Positions 45,963 to 54,521 of a DNA stretch of 64,000 nucleotides are shown here, in pieces. The notes under the pieces were generated by a model, which saw only the letters and a program-made list of their open reading frames with translations, was not told the DNA's origin and ran no database searches. Position 1 is the stretch's first letter. Every line of letters begins with the position of its first letter. Position numbers and translations under genes: made by a program. Source of the stretch: PKWO01 sp036384915 (lineage in GTDB: Bacteria > Pseudomonadota > Gammaproteobacteria > Burkholderiales > Burkholderiaceae_D); NCBI GenBank assembly GCA_036384915.1, contig DASVLJ010000043.1, positions 1 through 64,000 on the forward strand. Reading direction: 5' to 3'.

Positions 45963-46658
45963 TCAGCTATGGTGGCGGTGCGTCTGGCGCGCGGCGAGCG
46001 CCTTGCCTTCGGCGGCATGGGCCATGGCGCCGATCTCAAGGTCGGTCTCGCTCACGACGCCGGTCAGCACGTCCTTGACGGTCCGGATGGCGAGCTTGCC
46101 GATGTTGCCCGCTTCCTCGATCGCGCTTTCGATGGCTTTCTTGGCGACGTGCGCCACGTCGCCGCCCATTTCCGCCACCGCCTCGATCACGCCGTCGACC
46201 GCGTGCCGCGCAATGAGACCCACGTCGGCCCCGACGGCAGCACCGTGATGGATGACGGAGCGGATGGTTTCGGCCGAGGCGTCGATGACGTCGCCGTTAA
46301 CGTCGTGTACGCCCATCACGATGCCTTTGGCGACGCCCTTGATGCTCAGGGTCAACCCGGTTCCCACCTGTTCCGCGGCGCTCACCGTGCCGAGTACGAC
46401 ATGGTTGACGATGCCGACCAGTTCGCCGGCTGCCAGGCCGCCGGTCCGCAGGGTGTCGGAGACGGTTTTTCGGGCCAGGGACGTGATATCGGTTTCAATT
46501 GTCGTCAGGCCGGAAAGCATGTCGACAATACCATCCTCGATCACCTGGTCTTCCAGCGCCAGGGCAGCGTGCGGCGCGGCGAGCTTCTTGTGCGCTTCGG
46601 GCGTCTTCCTGGTTTGGGCGGGGGCGCTTGATCCGGATTTGCTGTGTTTGACGGTCAT
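45963..46658 (-). CDS. Phasin-like/DUF6781-type protein
   Basis: A 231-aa protein with a Lys/Ala-rich N-terminus (about 1-35) and then a long Ala/Gly/Val-rich amphipathic region in quasi-repeats (GLAAGELVGIVNHVVLGTV, IHHGAAVGADVGLIARHAVDG, VAHVAKKAIESAIEEAGNIG). It has no signal peptide. Such helices are common in phasins and related granule-surface or stress proteins; I associate the pattern with DUF6781 but cannot confirm it. AAAGGA precedes the ATG at 46658. An FNR-type box with good spacing lies upstream, fitting a role beside the lipid genes under low oxygen. Confidence 0.7.
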   Translation of the reverse strand: MTVKHSKSGSSAPAQTRKTPEAHKKLAAPHAALALEDQVIEDGIVDMLSGLTTIETDITSLARKTVSDTLRTGGLAAGELVGIVNHVVLGTVSAAEQVGTGLTLSIKGVAKGIVMGVHDVNGDVIDASAETIRSVIHHGAAVGADVGLIARHAVDGVIEAVAEMGGDVAHVAKKAIESAIEEAGNIGKLAIRTVKDVLTGVVSETDLEIGAMAHAAEGKALAARQTHRHHS

Positions 46659-46692
46659 CTCGATTCCTTTGCATGGGGTTGAGTGAAAATTT

Positions 46693-46733
46693 ACTCTAGC
46701 ATCGCCCATCGGCGCACCGTTGACATTTCTCAA
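46693..46733 (-). promoter_or_regulatory. FNR-type box and -10 for the phasin-like gene
   Basis: TTGACATTTCTCAA (46720-46733) is an exact TTGA-N6-TCAA. On the minus strand TAGAGT (46698-46693), 4/6 to -10, lies 21 bp away, which puts the box centre near -41. Confidence 0.6.
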
Positions 46734-46752
46734 ACCGGCGTGCGGCGTGTTC

Positions 46753-46766
46753 CTGATTTTTGTCAA
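46753..46766 (+). promoter_or_regulatory. One-mismatch FNR-type box toward manC
   Basis: CTGATTTTTGTCAA differs from TTGA-N6-TCAA at one base. It lies 86 bp before the manC start and 19 bp from the divergent box. A weak -10 (CAATAT, 46788-46793) follows at 21 bp. Confidence 0.4.
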
Positions 46767-46851
46767 AACGCTTATGGCGCCGGGGTTCAATATCGACGGG
46801 CGTGTTTCGCGGCCGGCTTCAACAATAACTCCTATGCAAAGAGGAACATCC

Positions 46852-48270
46852 ATGCAAATCCATCCCGTGATACTGGCGGGCGGTTCCGGAACGCGCCTCT
46901 GGCCGCTTTCCCGGGAATCCACCCCCAAGCAGCTTCTTCCGCTGTTGTCGGAAAGAACCATGTTGCAGCAAACCGTGGAGCGCGCCCGGATGGTGGAAGA
47001 AGGCGCGGCGCCCATCGTCGTCTGCGGCACCGAGCACCGTTTCCTTGTCGCCGAACAGCTCAGGGAAATCGGCGTGACGCCGCTTGCCATCCTGCTCGAA
47101 CCCTGCGGCAGGAATACCGCGCCGGCTGCGGCCGTGGCGGCCATGTCGCTTCTGGCCAAGGACCCCGAGGCCGTGATGCTGCTGATGCCGGCGGACCATG
47201 CCATTGCCGACGAAGCGGCGTTCCGGCAGGCAGTGCAGCGCGGACTGCCGTGCGCCGCGGCCGGGCGCTTGGTGACGTTCGGCGTTGTGCCGGAATCGGC
47301 GCACACGGGCTACGGGTATATCCGGCAGGGGGCCCCTGTGCCGGACATGCCCGGATGCTTCGCCATCGACCGTTTCGTGGAAAAGCCCGACGCGGCAACG
47401 GCGCAGGCCCTGGTCGCCACAAACGACTATTGCTGGAACAGCGGCATGTTTCTCTTCCGCGCGGCCGATTACCTCGCCAAGCTGGAGCGTGCGCGCCCGG
47501 CCATTGCACGGCAGTGCGAGCGCGCGTTCCGCGACGCCTACCGCGATCTGGATTTCGAACGGCTCGACGAGGTTCCGTTCCAGGAATGCCCCGCCGAATC
47601 GATCGACTGCGCCGTCATGGAAGGCGGGCGCGACGGCGTCGTGGTGCCGGTGGAGATGGGCTGGAGCGACGTCGGTTCCTGGCCCGCGCTGTTCGCGCTG
47701 CTTTCGCCCGATGAGGACGGCAACGTGTTGCGCGGCGACGTGTACGTCGACGAAGTCAAAACGTCGATGGTGCGGGCGGACGGCAGATATGTCGCCGTCA
47801 TCGGGGTGGAAGACCTGATCGTGGTCGAGACCAAGGACGCGGTTCTCGTGGCGCACAAGGACAGCGCCCAGGATGTGCGCCAGGTGGTGGACGACTTGAA
47901 AAAACGCTCGCGCCGCGAGCATGTCGACCATACGACCGTGTTCCGCCCGTGGGGACACTATGAAGGGCTCGATTCCGGCAACCGTTTCCAGGTGAAGCGG
48001 ATCATGGTGAAGCCGGGAGGCAAGCTGTCGCTGCAGATGCATCATCATCGGGCCGAACATTGGGTGGTCGTCGCCGGAACGGCCAGGGTCACGCGCGGCG
48101 ATAACGTCACGTTGCTGACGGAAAACGAGTCCACCTATATTCCCATCGGCACGCCGCATCGCCTGGAAAACGTCGGGAAAGTTCCCCTGCACTTGATCGA
48201 AGTGCAGTCGGGCAGCTACCTCGGTGAAGACGACATCGTCCGGCTGGACGATATCTACCATCGCTGTTGA
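46852..48270 (+). CDS. manC: Mannose-1-phosphate guanylyltransferase / mannose-6-phosphate isomerase
   Basis: A 472-aa bifunctional enzyme making GDP-mannose, the precursor for the Gmd/Fcl pathway encoded 30 kb away. The nucleotidyltransferase signature is VILAGGSGTRLWPLSRE, followed by FVEKPD and the WNSGMFLFRA block. The C-terminal cupin isomerase domain has FRPWGHYEGLD, KPGGKLSLQMHHHRAEHW and IPIGTPHRLEN. AGAGGA lies before the ATG at 46852; an ATG at 46834 just upstream is out of the usual start position. It is the only visible GDP-mannose supplier in the window, so it probably serves the fucose-containing polysaccharide. Confidence 0.95.
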   Translation: MQIHPVILAGGSGTRLWPLSRESTPKQLLPLLSERTMLQQTVERARMVEEGAAPIVVCGTEHRFLVAEQLREIGVTPLAILLEPCGRNTAPAAAVAAMSLLAKDPEAVMLLMPADHAIADEAAFRQAVQRGLPCAAAGRLVTFGVVPESAHTGYGYIRQGAPVPDMPGCFAIDRFVEKPDAATAQALVATNDYCWNSGMFLFRAADYLAKLERARPAIARQCERAFRDAYRDLDFERLDEVPFQECPAESIDCAVMEGGRDGVVVPVEMGWSDVGSWPALFALLSPDEDGNVLRGDVYVDEVKTSMVRADGRYVAVIGVEDLIVVETKDAVLVAHKDSAQDVRQVVDDLKKRSRREHVDHTTVFRPWGHYEGLDSGNRFQVKRIMVKPGGKLSLQMHHHRAEHWVVVAGTARVTRGDNVTLLTENESTYIPIGTPHRLENVGKVPLHLIEVQSGSYLGEDDIVRLDDIYHRC

Positions 48271-48575
48271 TGATTTTGCGCGGCGAGCGGATGAGATCAA
48301 CACGTGAAGCGGGGATCGTCTCCCGCTGGGCCGCCGCCAGCAGGCTTCTTGCCATGGACGGCACTGCCAAAGTGGCCTGCCCCGTCTGCGCCAATGCGAT
48401 ACTTGTCGTCGTGGACAAGCGCAGCGACATCAACCCCGAATTTCTCGAACGCCGGCTCGTTTGCCCCTTGTGCCGCGTGATGCATACGCTGCGCCTGACG
48501 CTGCCCGTGGGGGCGGCGCCGGCAAAGCAGGGCCGGCGCGCCATGCAGAGGGCCGGCCGTCGTCCTCGGCAATAG
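48270..48575 (+). CDS. Small zinc-ribbon-like protein
   Basis: A 101-aa protein with two CxxC knuckles 32 residues apart (ACPVCAN and VCPLCRV), a probable zinc ribbon, and a basic C-terminus (GRRAMQRAGRRPRQ). I do not recognise the family. The ATG overlaps the manC stop (TGATG), suggesting coupling; internal starts at 48291 or 48354 are possible. Confidence 0.6.
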   Translation: MILRGERMRSTREAGIVSRWAAASRLLAMDGTAKVACPVCANAILVVVDKRSDINPEFLERRLVCPLCRVMHTLRLTLPVGAAPAKQGRRAMQRAGRRPRQ

Positions 48576-48693
48576 TTGAGGTGTGGCATGCAATTGACGG
48601 AAGACAGCGCGGGCGACAGAGCGATTGCGGCGCGAAAATAGCAATGTGGGGAATAATGTCGGAAATGAGGTTGAAAATGAGGTGGGAAAAAAG

Positions 48694-49353
48694 ATGGAGA
48701 GCAATGCGGAAAGCCGTGGCTTCATGATTTGGCAAATTCTTACCGATACCGCCGACCTGTCGTCGTTCGCCGTCATCGCGACGGTGATCGCGCTGGGCTA
48801 TGCGGCGGAGCGTTCCTGGAAGGCCTTGCTGGCTTGGTTTGGCTATCTCGCTTTCGGCCTCGCGGTTGTCGTCGTTTCAAAAGTCGCCTTCATCGGCTGG
48901 GGAATCGGCGTTCGCGCGTGGGACTTTACCGGGTTCAGCGGGCATGCCGAGCGGGCCACCATGGTCATGCCGGTTCTCTGCTACACGTTTTTCCGGCAGG
49001 CATCGGCGACGGTGCGCCATGTTGCCGTGGCGCTTGGTTTTTTGACCGCGCTTGGAGCTTCCTTGTCGCGCTACGTCCTTCATTGCCATTCGGTATCGGA
49101 GGTGATCGGCGGCGCGCTGCTGGGGTCCGTTCTCGCCGCCGCCTTCATCGCGGGGCATGGCCGCGCGGCGGCCTTTTCGCGCGGCTTGCCGCTTGTCCTG
49201 GCCGGAGGTTTCGTGTTGCTTGTCGCACCGCGCATGGAGCCGGGCACCTCGCAACACTTGCTCACCGACATTGCCCTGCGGGTATCCGGCCATCATCAGC
49301 CATTCACACGCGATCAATGGCTGCGCCGGACATTTCAAGTCGTAGCCGGTTGA
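48694..49353 (+). CDS. PAP2-superfamily membrane phosphatase
   Basis: A 219-aa integral membrane protein with about six helices and the PAP2 acid phosphatase motifs: KVAFIGWG (motif 1, weak), FTGFSGHAERATM (motif 2, SGH) and SRYVLHCHSVSEVIGGALLG (motif 3, SRxxxxxHxxxD-like with Glu for Asp). It may dephosphorylate a lipid phosphate such as undecaprenyl pyrophosphate or phosphatidate. GAGGTGGG precedes the ATG at 48694; starts further upstream look non-coding. Phosphatidate phosphatase activity would supply diacylglycerol to the DGAT, but this is inference. Confidence 0.82.
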   Translation: MESNAESRGFMIWQILTDTADLSSFAVIATVIALGYAAERSWKALLAWFGYLAFGLAVVVVSKVAFIGWGIGVRAWDFTGFSGHAERATMVMPVLCYTFFRQASATVRHVAVALGFLTALGASLSRYVLHCHSVSEVIGGALLGSVLAAAFIAGHGRAAAFSRGLPLVLAGGFVLLVAPRMEPGTSQHLLTDIALRVSGHHQPFTRDQWLRRTFQVVAG

Positions 49354-49471
49354 CGAAACGGCTATTGCCTTCCGCGATGGCGGCTCCATATTGGGCATAT
49401 GGCGGATACCGCGCATGTTACGGACATGGGTCCGGCAGGCGGGAATGGCGCCGGAGTGAGGATGCACGGCA

Positions 49472-51349
49472 ATGAATGGCAAGCGGAAGCAGCATGGCGC
49501 CCGGGAACCGGCGGGCTCATTTTCTCCCGTTACGGAGACGGTGGAAAGGGAGCCGCTCGACCCGGCCGCGATACGGCCAATGCTCGACGAGCTGATCGAG
49601 CTCGGCAAGGGGCGCGGCTACGTGACACGGCTCGAGATTATCGAGCACTTGAGCGATGCGCTCGAAGGCGAGGCGGAGATTGAAGATGTGCTGTCCGAGA
49701 TTCTGCCGGAATTGGGCGATCTCGGCATCGTCGTCCACGAGGCCGAACCCGACGCCTATGCGCCGTTCTATGGCGGGAACGCGCCGCCGTTCGACATGGA
49801 GAAGCGCGAGGAAAAGGCGGGCGCCGGCGAGAGCGGCGCCATGGGCGACAACATCAGTCTTTACATGCGCGAAATGGCCACGCACCGGCTGTTGACGCGC
49901 GAAGAAGAGCGCGAGATCGGCAAACGCATCGAGGATGCATCGCATGCCGTGCTCGAAGCCGTCTCCGAATACCCGCCGGCGGTGCACGCACTGTTGGACG
50001 CGGCGCGCGAGGCCGGCGCCGACAAGGCCGCTCTGGCGGAGTTGACTGCCGCGGCGGGGGAAGAGGCTGAAGAGATTGAAGAGGGCGAAGAGAGCGAGGG
50101 TGCGCCGGAAGAGGGAGCGGGAACGTCGGGCCTTGCTCCCCTGTCCTACGAAGAATGGCATTCGCGCATCGCCGAACTGGAACGCCATTTTGCCGCGCTG
50201 GGGCAGGCCTATGTCGCCGGCGGGCCGGCTTGTTCCGCCTACGCGAATGCGCAGGCGCTGCTCTCGCGCGGTATCGTGGCGTGCGGCCTGGTGCCCCAGG
50301 CGGTCGCCCGGCTGGTTGCCGTGGTGGAAGCCGACCGCCTGACCCTCCGCGCCGCCGGGCGCGAATTGTTCGATGCCCTGGTGCATCGTTGCGGCATGCC
50401 GCCCGCGCGCTTCCGTGCGGAATTTCCCGCTGCGTTCGCCGACGAAGGCTGGCTCGACAAGGAGCTGGCCTCGGGGGCGCTGGAGCCGGCATGCCTGCAG
50501 CGCGAGGCGCCGCGCATCCGCGAGCAGCAAGCCAGGCTGCAACAATTGCAGGCAAAGAGCGCGGTATCGCCGGCGGCGCTGGAAAGGCTGGGCGCCAGGA
50601 TCGATAGCGCGCAGGCGGGTCTGCGCAAGGCTAAGGAAGAGCTGATCACGGCAAATCTGCGCCTGGTGGTATCGGTGGCGAACAAATATGCGAACCGGGG
50701 GATGGCCGTGCTCGACCTGGTGCAGGAAGGCAACCTGGGCTTGATGCGGGCGGTGGACAAGTTCGAATACCGGCGCGGTTTCAAATTTTCCACCTACGCG
50801 ACATGGTGGATCCGCCAGGCCGTCACCCGCGCCATCGCCGACCAGGCGCGCATGATCCGCATTCCGGTGCACCTGCTGGAGAAGGTCAACAAACTGTACC
50901 GCGCCTCGAACCGGATCAAGATGCAGACCGGTGCCAATCCCGAGATTGCGCGCCTGGCGTCCGAAACGGGGTTCGAGCCGGAGAAGGTGCGCGAATACCG
51001 CGATCTATTCGCCAACGAACCCCTGTCCCTGGACGAACCCGTCTCGGAAGAGGGCGACTTGCGCCTGGTGGATTTGATCGAAGACGAAAAGAGCCTGCTG
51101 CCCGAGGAAGCGGCGGAGCGCCGGTCGAGCGAAGAAGCCGTAAGCCGCCTTCTGGGAGAACTGTCGCCGAACGAGCTGCAGGTTCTGCAAGCCCGCTTCG
51201 GCATCGGTTATGGCGACGGCGCCACCCTGGAACAGGTGGGGCGCCTGCTCGGCCTCTCGCGCGAACGCGTGCGCAGCCTGGAAAAACAGGCGCTCGACAA
51301 GCTGCGCCGTTCGCCCAAGGCTGCCGAATTGCGCGCGTTGCTGCGGTAG
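49472..51349 (+). CDS. RpoD-like sigma-70 paralogue
   Basis: A 625-aa sigma factor with all RpoD regions. Region 1.1 (about 30-90, IRPMLDELIELGKGRGYVT), 1.2 (NISLYMREMATHRLLTREEE), an acidic non-conserved region (about 185-215, EEAEEIEEGEES), region 2 (AVLDLVQEGNLGLMRAVDKF, FSTYATWWIRQAVTRAIADQ), region 3, and region 4.2 (TLEQVGRLLGLSRERVRSLE). Region 4.2 and region 3 diverge from housekeeping RpoD, which reads VTRERIRQIE, so this is probably an additional primary-like sigma. The ATG at 49472 gives full-length region 1.1. It stands among stress genes; the promoter set it reads is unknown. Confidence 0.9.
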   Translation: MNGKRKQHGAREPAGSFSPVTETVEREPLDPAAIRPMLDELIELGKGRGYVTRLEIIEHLSDALEGEAEIEDVLSEILPELGDLGIVVHEAEPDAYAPFYGGNAPPFDMEKREEKAGAGESGAMGDNISLYMREMATHRLLTREEEREIGKRIEDASHAVLEAVSEYPPAVHALLDAAREAGADKAALAELTAAAGEEAEEIEEGEESEGAPEEGAGTSGLAPLSYEEWHSRIAELERHFAALGQAYVAGGPACSAYANAQALLSRGIVACGLVPQAVARLVAVVEADRLTLRAAGRELFDALVHRCGMPPARFRAEFPAAFADEGWLDKELASGALEPACLQREAPRIREQQARLQQLQAKSAVSPAALERLGARIDSAQAGLRKAKEELITANLRLVVSVANKYANRGMAVLDLVQEGNLGLMRAVDKFEYRRGFKFSTYATWWIRQAVTRAIADQARMIRIPVHLLEKVNKLYRASNRIKMQTGANPEIARLASETGFEPEKVREYRDLFANEPLSLDEPVSEEGDLRLVDLIEDEKSLLPEEAAERRSSEEAVSRLLGELSPNELQVLQARFGIGYGDGATLEQVGRLLGLSRERVRSLEKQALDKLRRSPKAAELRALLR

Positions 51350-51383
51350 GGGGATTGCCGGTGCCGCAGGGCGGCCGAAGGAC

Positions 51384-54032
51384 TCAATCCAGGTCGAGCC
51401 GCTCGTTCTCCGCCGCCCGCGACCGTTGCACCAGGGCCTGGTAACGCAGGGCGTCGCGGATGCTTTTGCGCAGGTAGTCGTCGTCCCAGGGCTTGAGCAG
51501 GAAGCGGTAGACCGCGCCGCAGTTGACGGCGTGCAGAATGGACTCGACTTCGGTGTAGCCGGAGAGCATGATGCGCAGCGTGTCGGGATAGAGTTTGCTG
51601 ATCTGGCTCAGGAACGCGGCGCCGCTCATGTCGGGCAGGCGCTGATCGCAGATGACCAGGCGCACGTCGTTGATGGCTAGCAGTTCGAATGCCTCGTCGC
51701 TCGAGTTCGCGGTGAGGATGTGATAACCGTCGGGCCGCAGCAGGCGCCGCAGCGACGAGAGGATGCCGGGTTCGTCGTCGAGGATCAGCAGCGTGGGACG
51801 GTGGTCTTGCGGCGCGTGCTCTTCCTCGAACAGGGTCGAATCGGCCAGCAGATGCCCGCATTGCTCCGCCGGCACGGGCTTGCTGAAGCGGAATCCCTGG
51901 ATTTCGTCGCATTGCCTGCGGCGCAGGAACTGTTCCTGGCCCGCCGACTCGACGCCCTCCGCGATGACTTTCAGCTCCAGGCTGTGCGCCAGCGTGATGA
52001 TGGAGGTGGCGATCAGGGCGTCGTCGGGGTCGGAGATGATGTCGCGCACGAAGGAGCGGTCGATTTTCAGGGTGTCGATGGGAAAGCGTTTCAGGTAGCT
52101 CAGGCTGGAATAGCCGGTGCCGAAATCGTCGATCGACAGGCTGACGCCCATGCGCTTGAGCATAGCCAGCGTTTCGACCGCTGTCTCCACGTCCGTCATC
52201 AGCATGCTTTCGGTCAGTTCGAGATCGAGGTATTTCGCCTCCAGGCCGGTTTCCTGCAGGGTGCGCCGCACGACGTCGTACAGGTTCCTTTGCTTGAATT
52301 GGCGCGCGGAGAGGTTGACGGCGACCCTGATTGCCGGCAAGCCGGCCAATTGCCAGGCGCGATTTTGCGCGCAGGCGGTACGCAATATCCATTCGCCGAT
52401 CGGCACGATCAGGCCGGTTTCCTCGGCCACGGGGATGAATTCGGTTGGGGAAATCATGCCTTCGCCGGCGCAATTCCAGCGCACCAGGGCTTCCACGCCG
52501 ACGATCTGCCGCGTGGCCACGTCGACTTGCGGCTGGTATTCCAGGAACAGTTCCTCGCGGTCGAGTGCATGCCGCAATAGCGAATCGAGCGTCATGCGCC
52601 GGTTGAACCGTTCGTTCAGGGCGCGCGTGAAGAACTGGAAATTGTTGCGCCCCAGGTCCTTGGCGCGGTACATGGCGGTGTCGGCGTGGCGCAGCAGCGC
52701 CGTCGCATCGCGGCCGTCTTGCGGGTAGAGGCTGAAGCCGATGCTGCAGGTGATGTTGATTTCGCGTCCGGCGACCTGGATCGGGTGCGATACCGAATCG
52801 AGAATCTTGGGCATGATTCTCGAAATCACGAACTCGTCGGAATGGTCGATCACCAGCACGAATTCGTCTCCGCCGAGGCGGGCCACGGTGTCGCTCTCGC
52901 GCAGGCAAGCCTTGAGCCTTTGCGCAACCTCCTGGAGCAGCTGATCCCCGACATCGTGGCCGAGGGCGTCGTTGACGTATTTGAAATGGTCGAGATCGAT
53001 GAAGGCGACGGTGACTTGATACCCGTAGCGCTCGGCCGCGGTCAGCGCCGACTGCAAGCGGTCGAGCAGGCGCCGGCGGTTGGCCAGGCCGGTCAGCGCG
53101 TCGAAATTGGCTTGATATTCCAGTTGCGCTTCATATTGCTTTCTTGCCGTGATGTCTTCGACACTGCCGTCGTAGTGCGAGATTTTCCCGTCGGCGTCGT
53201 GGACGGCATGCGCATTCTTGCGGATCCAGATCAGCCGGTCGTCCTTGCAGCGGACTTGCGCCTCGAAATCGCGCACCTTGCCCGCTTCCCCCAGCATCTT
53301 GAAAAACTCGATGCGCCGATGCGGCTCGGCATAGCACCGGTCGCGTTGCGGATTGCGTTCCGCCAGCAGTTCTTCGGGAGAGCCATAGCCGTAGATGCGC
53401 GCCAGCGCCGGGTTGGCACTCAGGTAGCGCCCGTCGGTTTCGAATTGGAACAGGCCTTCGACCGCATTGTCGAACATGATGCGGTATTTCCGTTCTGCGG
53501 CCTGCAGGGCGGCCTTGGTGCGGTTTTGTTCCGTCACGTCGGTCATGAGCATGACCATCGCGAGCGCTTCGCCGCGATCGAGGATGGGGTTGGCCGACAC
53601 GTAGGCAAGCAGCGGTTCCGCCGTTTGCGCGCGCAAGGCCAGATAGAAGCTTGACGGCCGCATCCGAAGAAGCAGGGATTGCACGGCATCCTGGCCGGAA
53701 GCGTCCAGCAAGGCGTGGATGGAAAACCCTGTCAGCTTGTCCCGGTGCTCGCCGGCCATGGCGGCAAAGCGCGCATTGCAGTAAAGGATCGATCCGTCCG
53801 GCGCCACCGTCACGGCGCCTTCCTGCATGGCTTCGATCATGGCGCGGTAAGGGGCGCCGGCGCCGCTGAAGGTCATGGCCGGTTGAGGCCCGCCGTCGTC
53901 CGCCTCAAGCGCATTCGCCCGCCCATGGCGCAGCGCCTCGAGCGCGGCTTCCGCGTCGGCCAGCCGGCGGCGCAGGTCTTCAAGCTCGGTCAAGGACGTG
54001 TCTTCTTCCACGAAAGTCGGATTCTCTTTCAC
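51384..54032 (-). CDS. PAS-PAS-GGDEF-EAL-REC c-di-GMP signalling protein
   Basis: An 882-aa cytosolic protein. An N-terminal coiled coil (LTELEDLRRRLADAEAALEAL) precedes two PAS domains (about 75-180 and 195-310), a GGDEF domain with intact RLGGDEFVLVID, an EAL domain with GVEALVRW, DDFGTGYSS and KIDRSFV (all key residues present), and a C-terminal receiver (ILDDEPG, phospho-Asp in ICDQRLPDMSG, Lys in LLKPWDD). It could both make and break c-di-GMP. The start is GTG at 54032 with AGAGGA upstream; the frame is open to 54176 but without coding character. A 28-bp palindrome lies 79 bp upstream. Confidence 0.92.
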   Translation of the reverse strand: MKENPTFVEEDTSLTELEDLRRRLADAEAALEALRHGRANALEADDGGPQPAMTFSGAGAPYRAMIEAMQEGAVTVAPDGSILYCNARFAAMAGEHRDKLTGFSIHALLDASGQDAVQSLLLRMRPSSFYLALRAQTAEPLLAYVSANPILDRGEALAMVMLMTDVTEQNRTKAALQAAERKYRIMFDNAVEGLFQFETDGRYLSANPALARIYGYGSPEELLAERNPQRDRCYAEPHRRIEFFKMLGEAGKVRDFEAQVRCKDDRLIWIRKNAHAVHDADGKISHYDGSVEDITARKQYEAQLEYQANFDALTGLANRRRLLDRLQSALTAAERYGYQVTVAFIDLDHFKYVNDALGHDVGDQLLQEVAQRLKACLRESDTVARLGGDEFVLVIDHSDEFVISRIMPKILDSVSHPIQVAGREINITCSIGFSLYPQDGRDATALLRHADTAMYRAKDLGRNNFQFFTRALNERFNRRMTLDSLLRHALDREELFLEYQPQVDVATRQIVGVEALVRWNCAGEGMISPTEFIPVAEETGLIVPIGEWILRTACAQNRAWQLAGLPAIRVAVNLSARQFKQRNLYDVVRRTLQETGLEAKYLDLELTESMLMTDVETAVETLAMLKRMGVSLSIDDFGTGYSSLSYLKRFPIDTLKIDRSFVRDIISDPDDALIATSIITLAHSLELKVIAEGVESAGQEQFLRRRQCDEIQGFRFSKPVPAEQCGHLLADSTLFEEEHAPQDHRPTLLILDDEPGILSSLRRLLRPDGYHILTANSSDEAFELLAINDVRLVICDQRLPDMSGAAFLSQISKLYPDTLRIMLSGYTEVESILHAVNCGAVYRFLLKPWDDDYLRKSIRDALRYQALVQRSRAAENERLDLD

Positions 54033-54110
54033 GGTGGTTCCTCTTGTGAAAGGACGGTGAGGCGCCTTCCAGAAATGGCTGTTCAATGCTATATCACCGG
54101 CCGCTCTACG

Positions 54111-54138
54111 GCGCCATCCCATATATATGGGATGGCGC
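54111..54138. repeat. Perfect 28-bp palindrome
   Basis: GCGCCATCCCATAT followed at once by its exact reverse complement ATATGGGATGGCGC. The centre is AT-rich (ATATATAT) and contains a TATATA that could serve as a minus-strand -10 for the GGDEF-EAL gene. It may be an operator or a cruciform-forming or terminator hairpin; no U-run follows. Confidence 0.85.
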
Positions 54139-54521
54139 AGGTCATTTGTCCATTTGACATAGTTGCCGGAAGTCACCGTAACATGAGAAGTTGCGTAATA
54201 CCAGTGTAAATTCTGACAGCTTGACGTGTGCAGACGAGTATATGTCCCGAAAGGAACATAAATTCGTCAATTTCGATCTTTTTCATCAAATTGAGGTGAA
54301 AAATCCTTGCCTTGGCGGAATGTGCGGGGTGATGCGCCCAGCGGAATCGTTCCTTGTGTCGCATTGCCGCGACGGCCGGACGATTACCGCCGCCGGGGCG
54401 ACGGCTTCCGGGCAACGCGGGGTTTGCGTTTTCTCAAAGCGATGCGCGGTCCGCGGCCAATTTTCCTTCCATGGCGGCACAATGGTATCGAGCGAACAAA
54501 CCGGGTCGTCAGGAGAAGGAC
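54139..54521. other. Gap between the GGDEF-EAL gene and the BON gene
   Basis: No gene is supported. TTGACA at 54155-54160 resembles a -35 with a weak -10 (CGTAAC) 17 bp on. The segment 54170-54310 is AT-rich. No exact FNR-type box is seen. Confidence 0.35.

Noticed and set aside
54155..54183. TTGACA with CGTAAC as a sigma-70 promoter or as an FNR-type box
   Set aside because: The -10 is poor and the right half of an FNR box (TCAA) is absent, so it is mentioned only as part of the gap.
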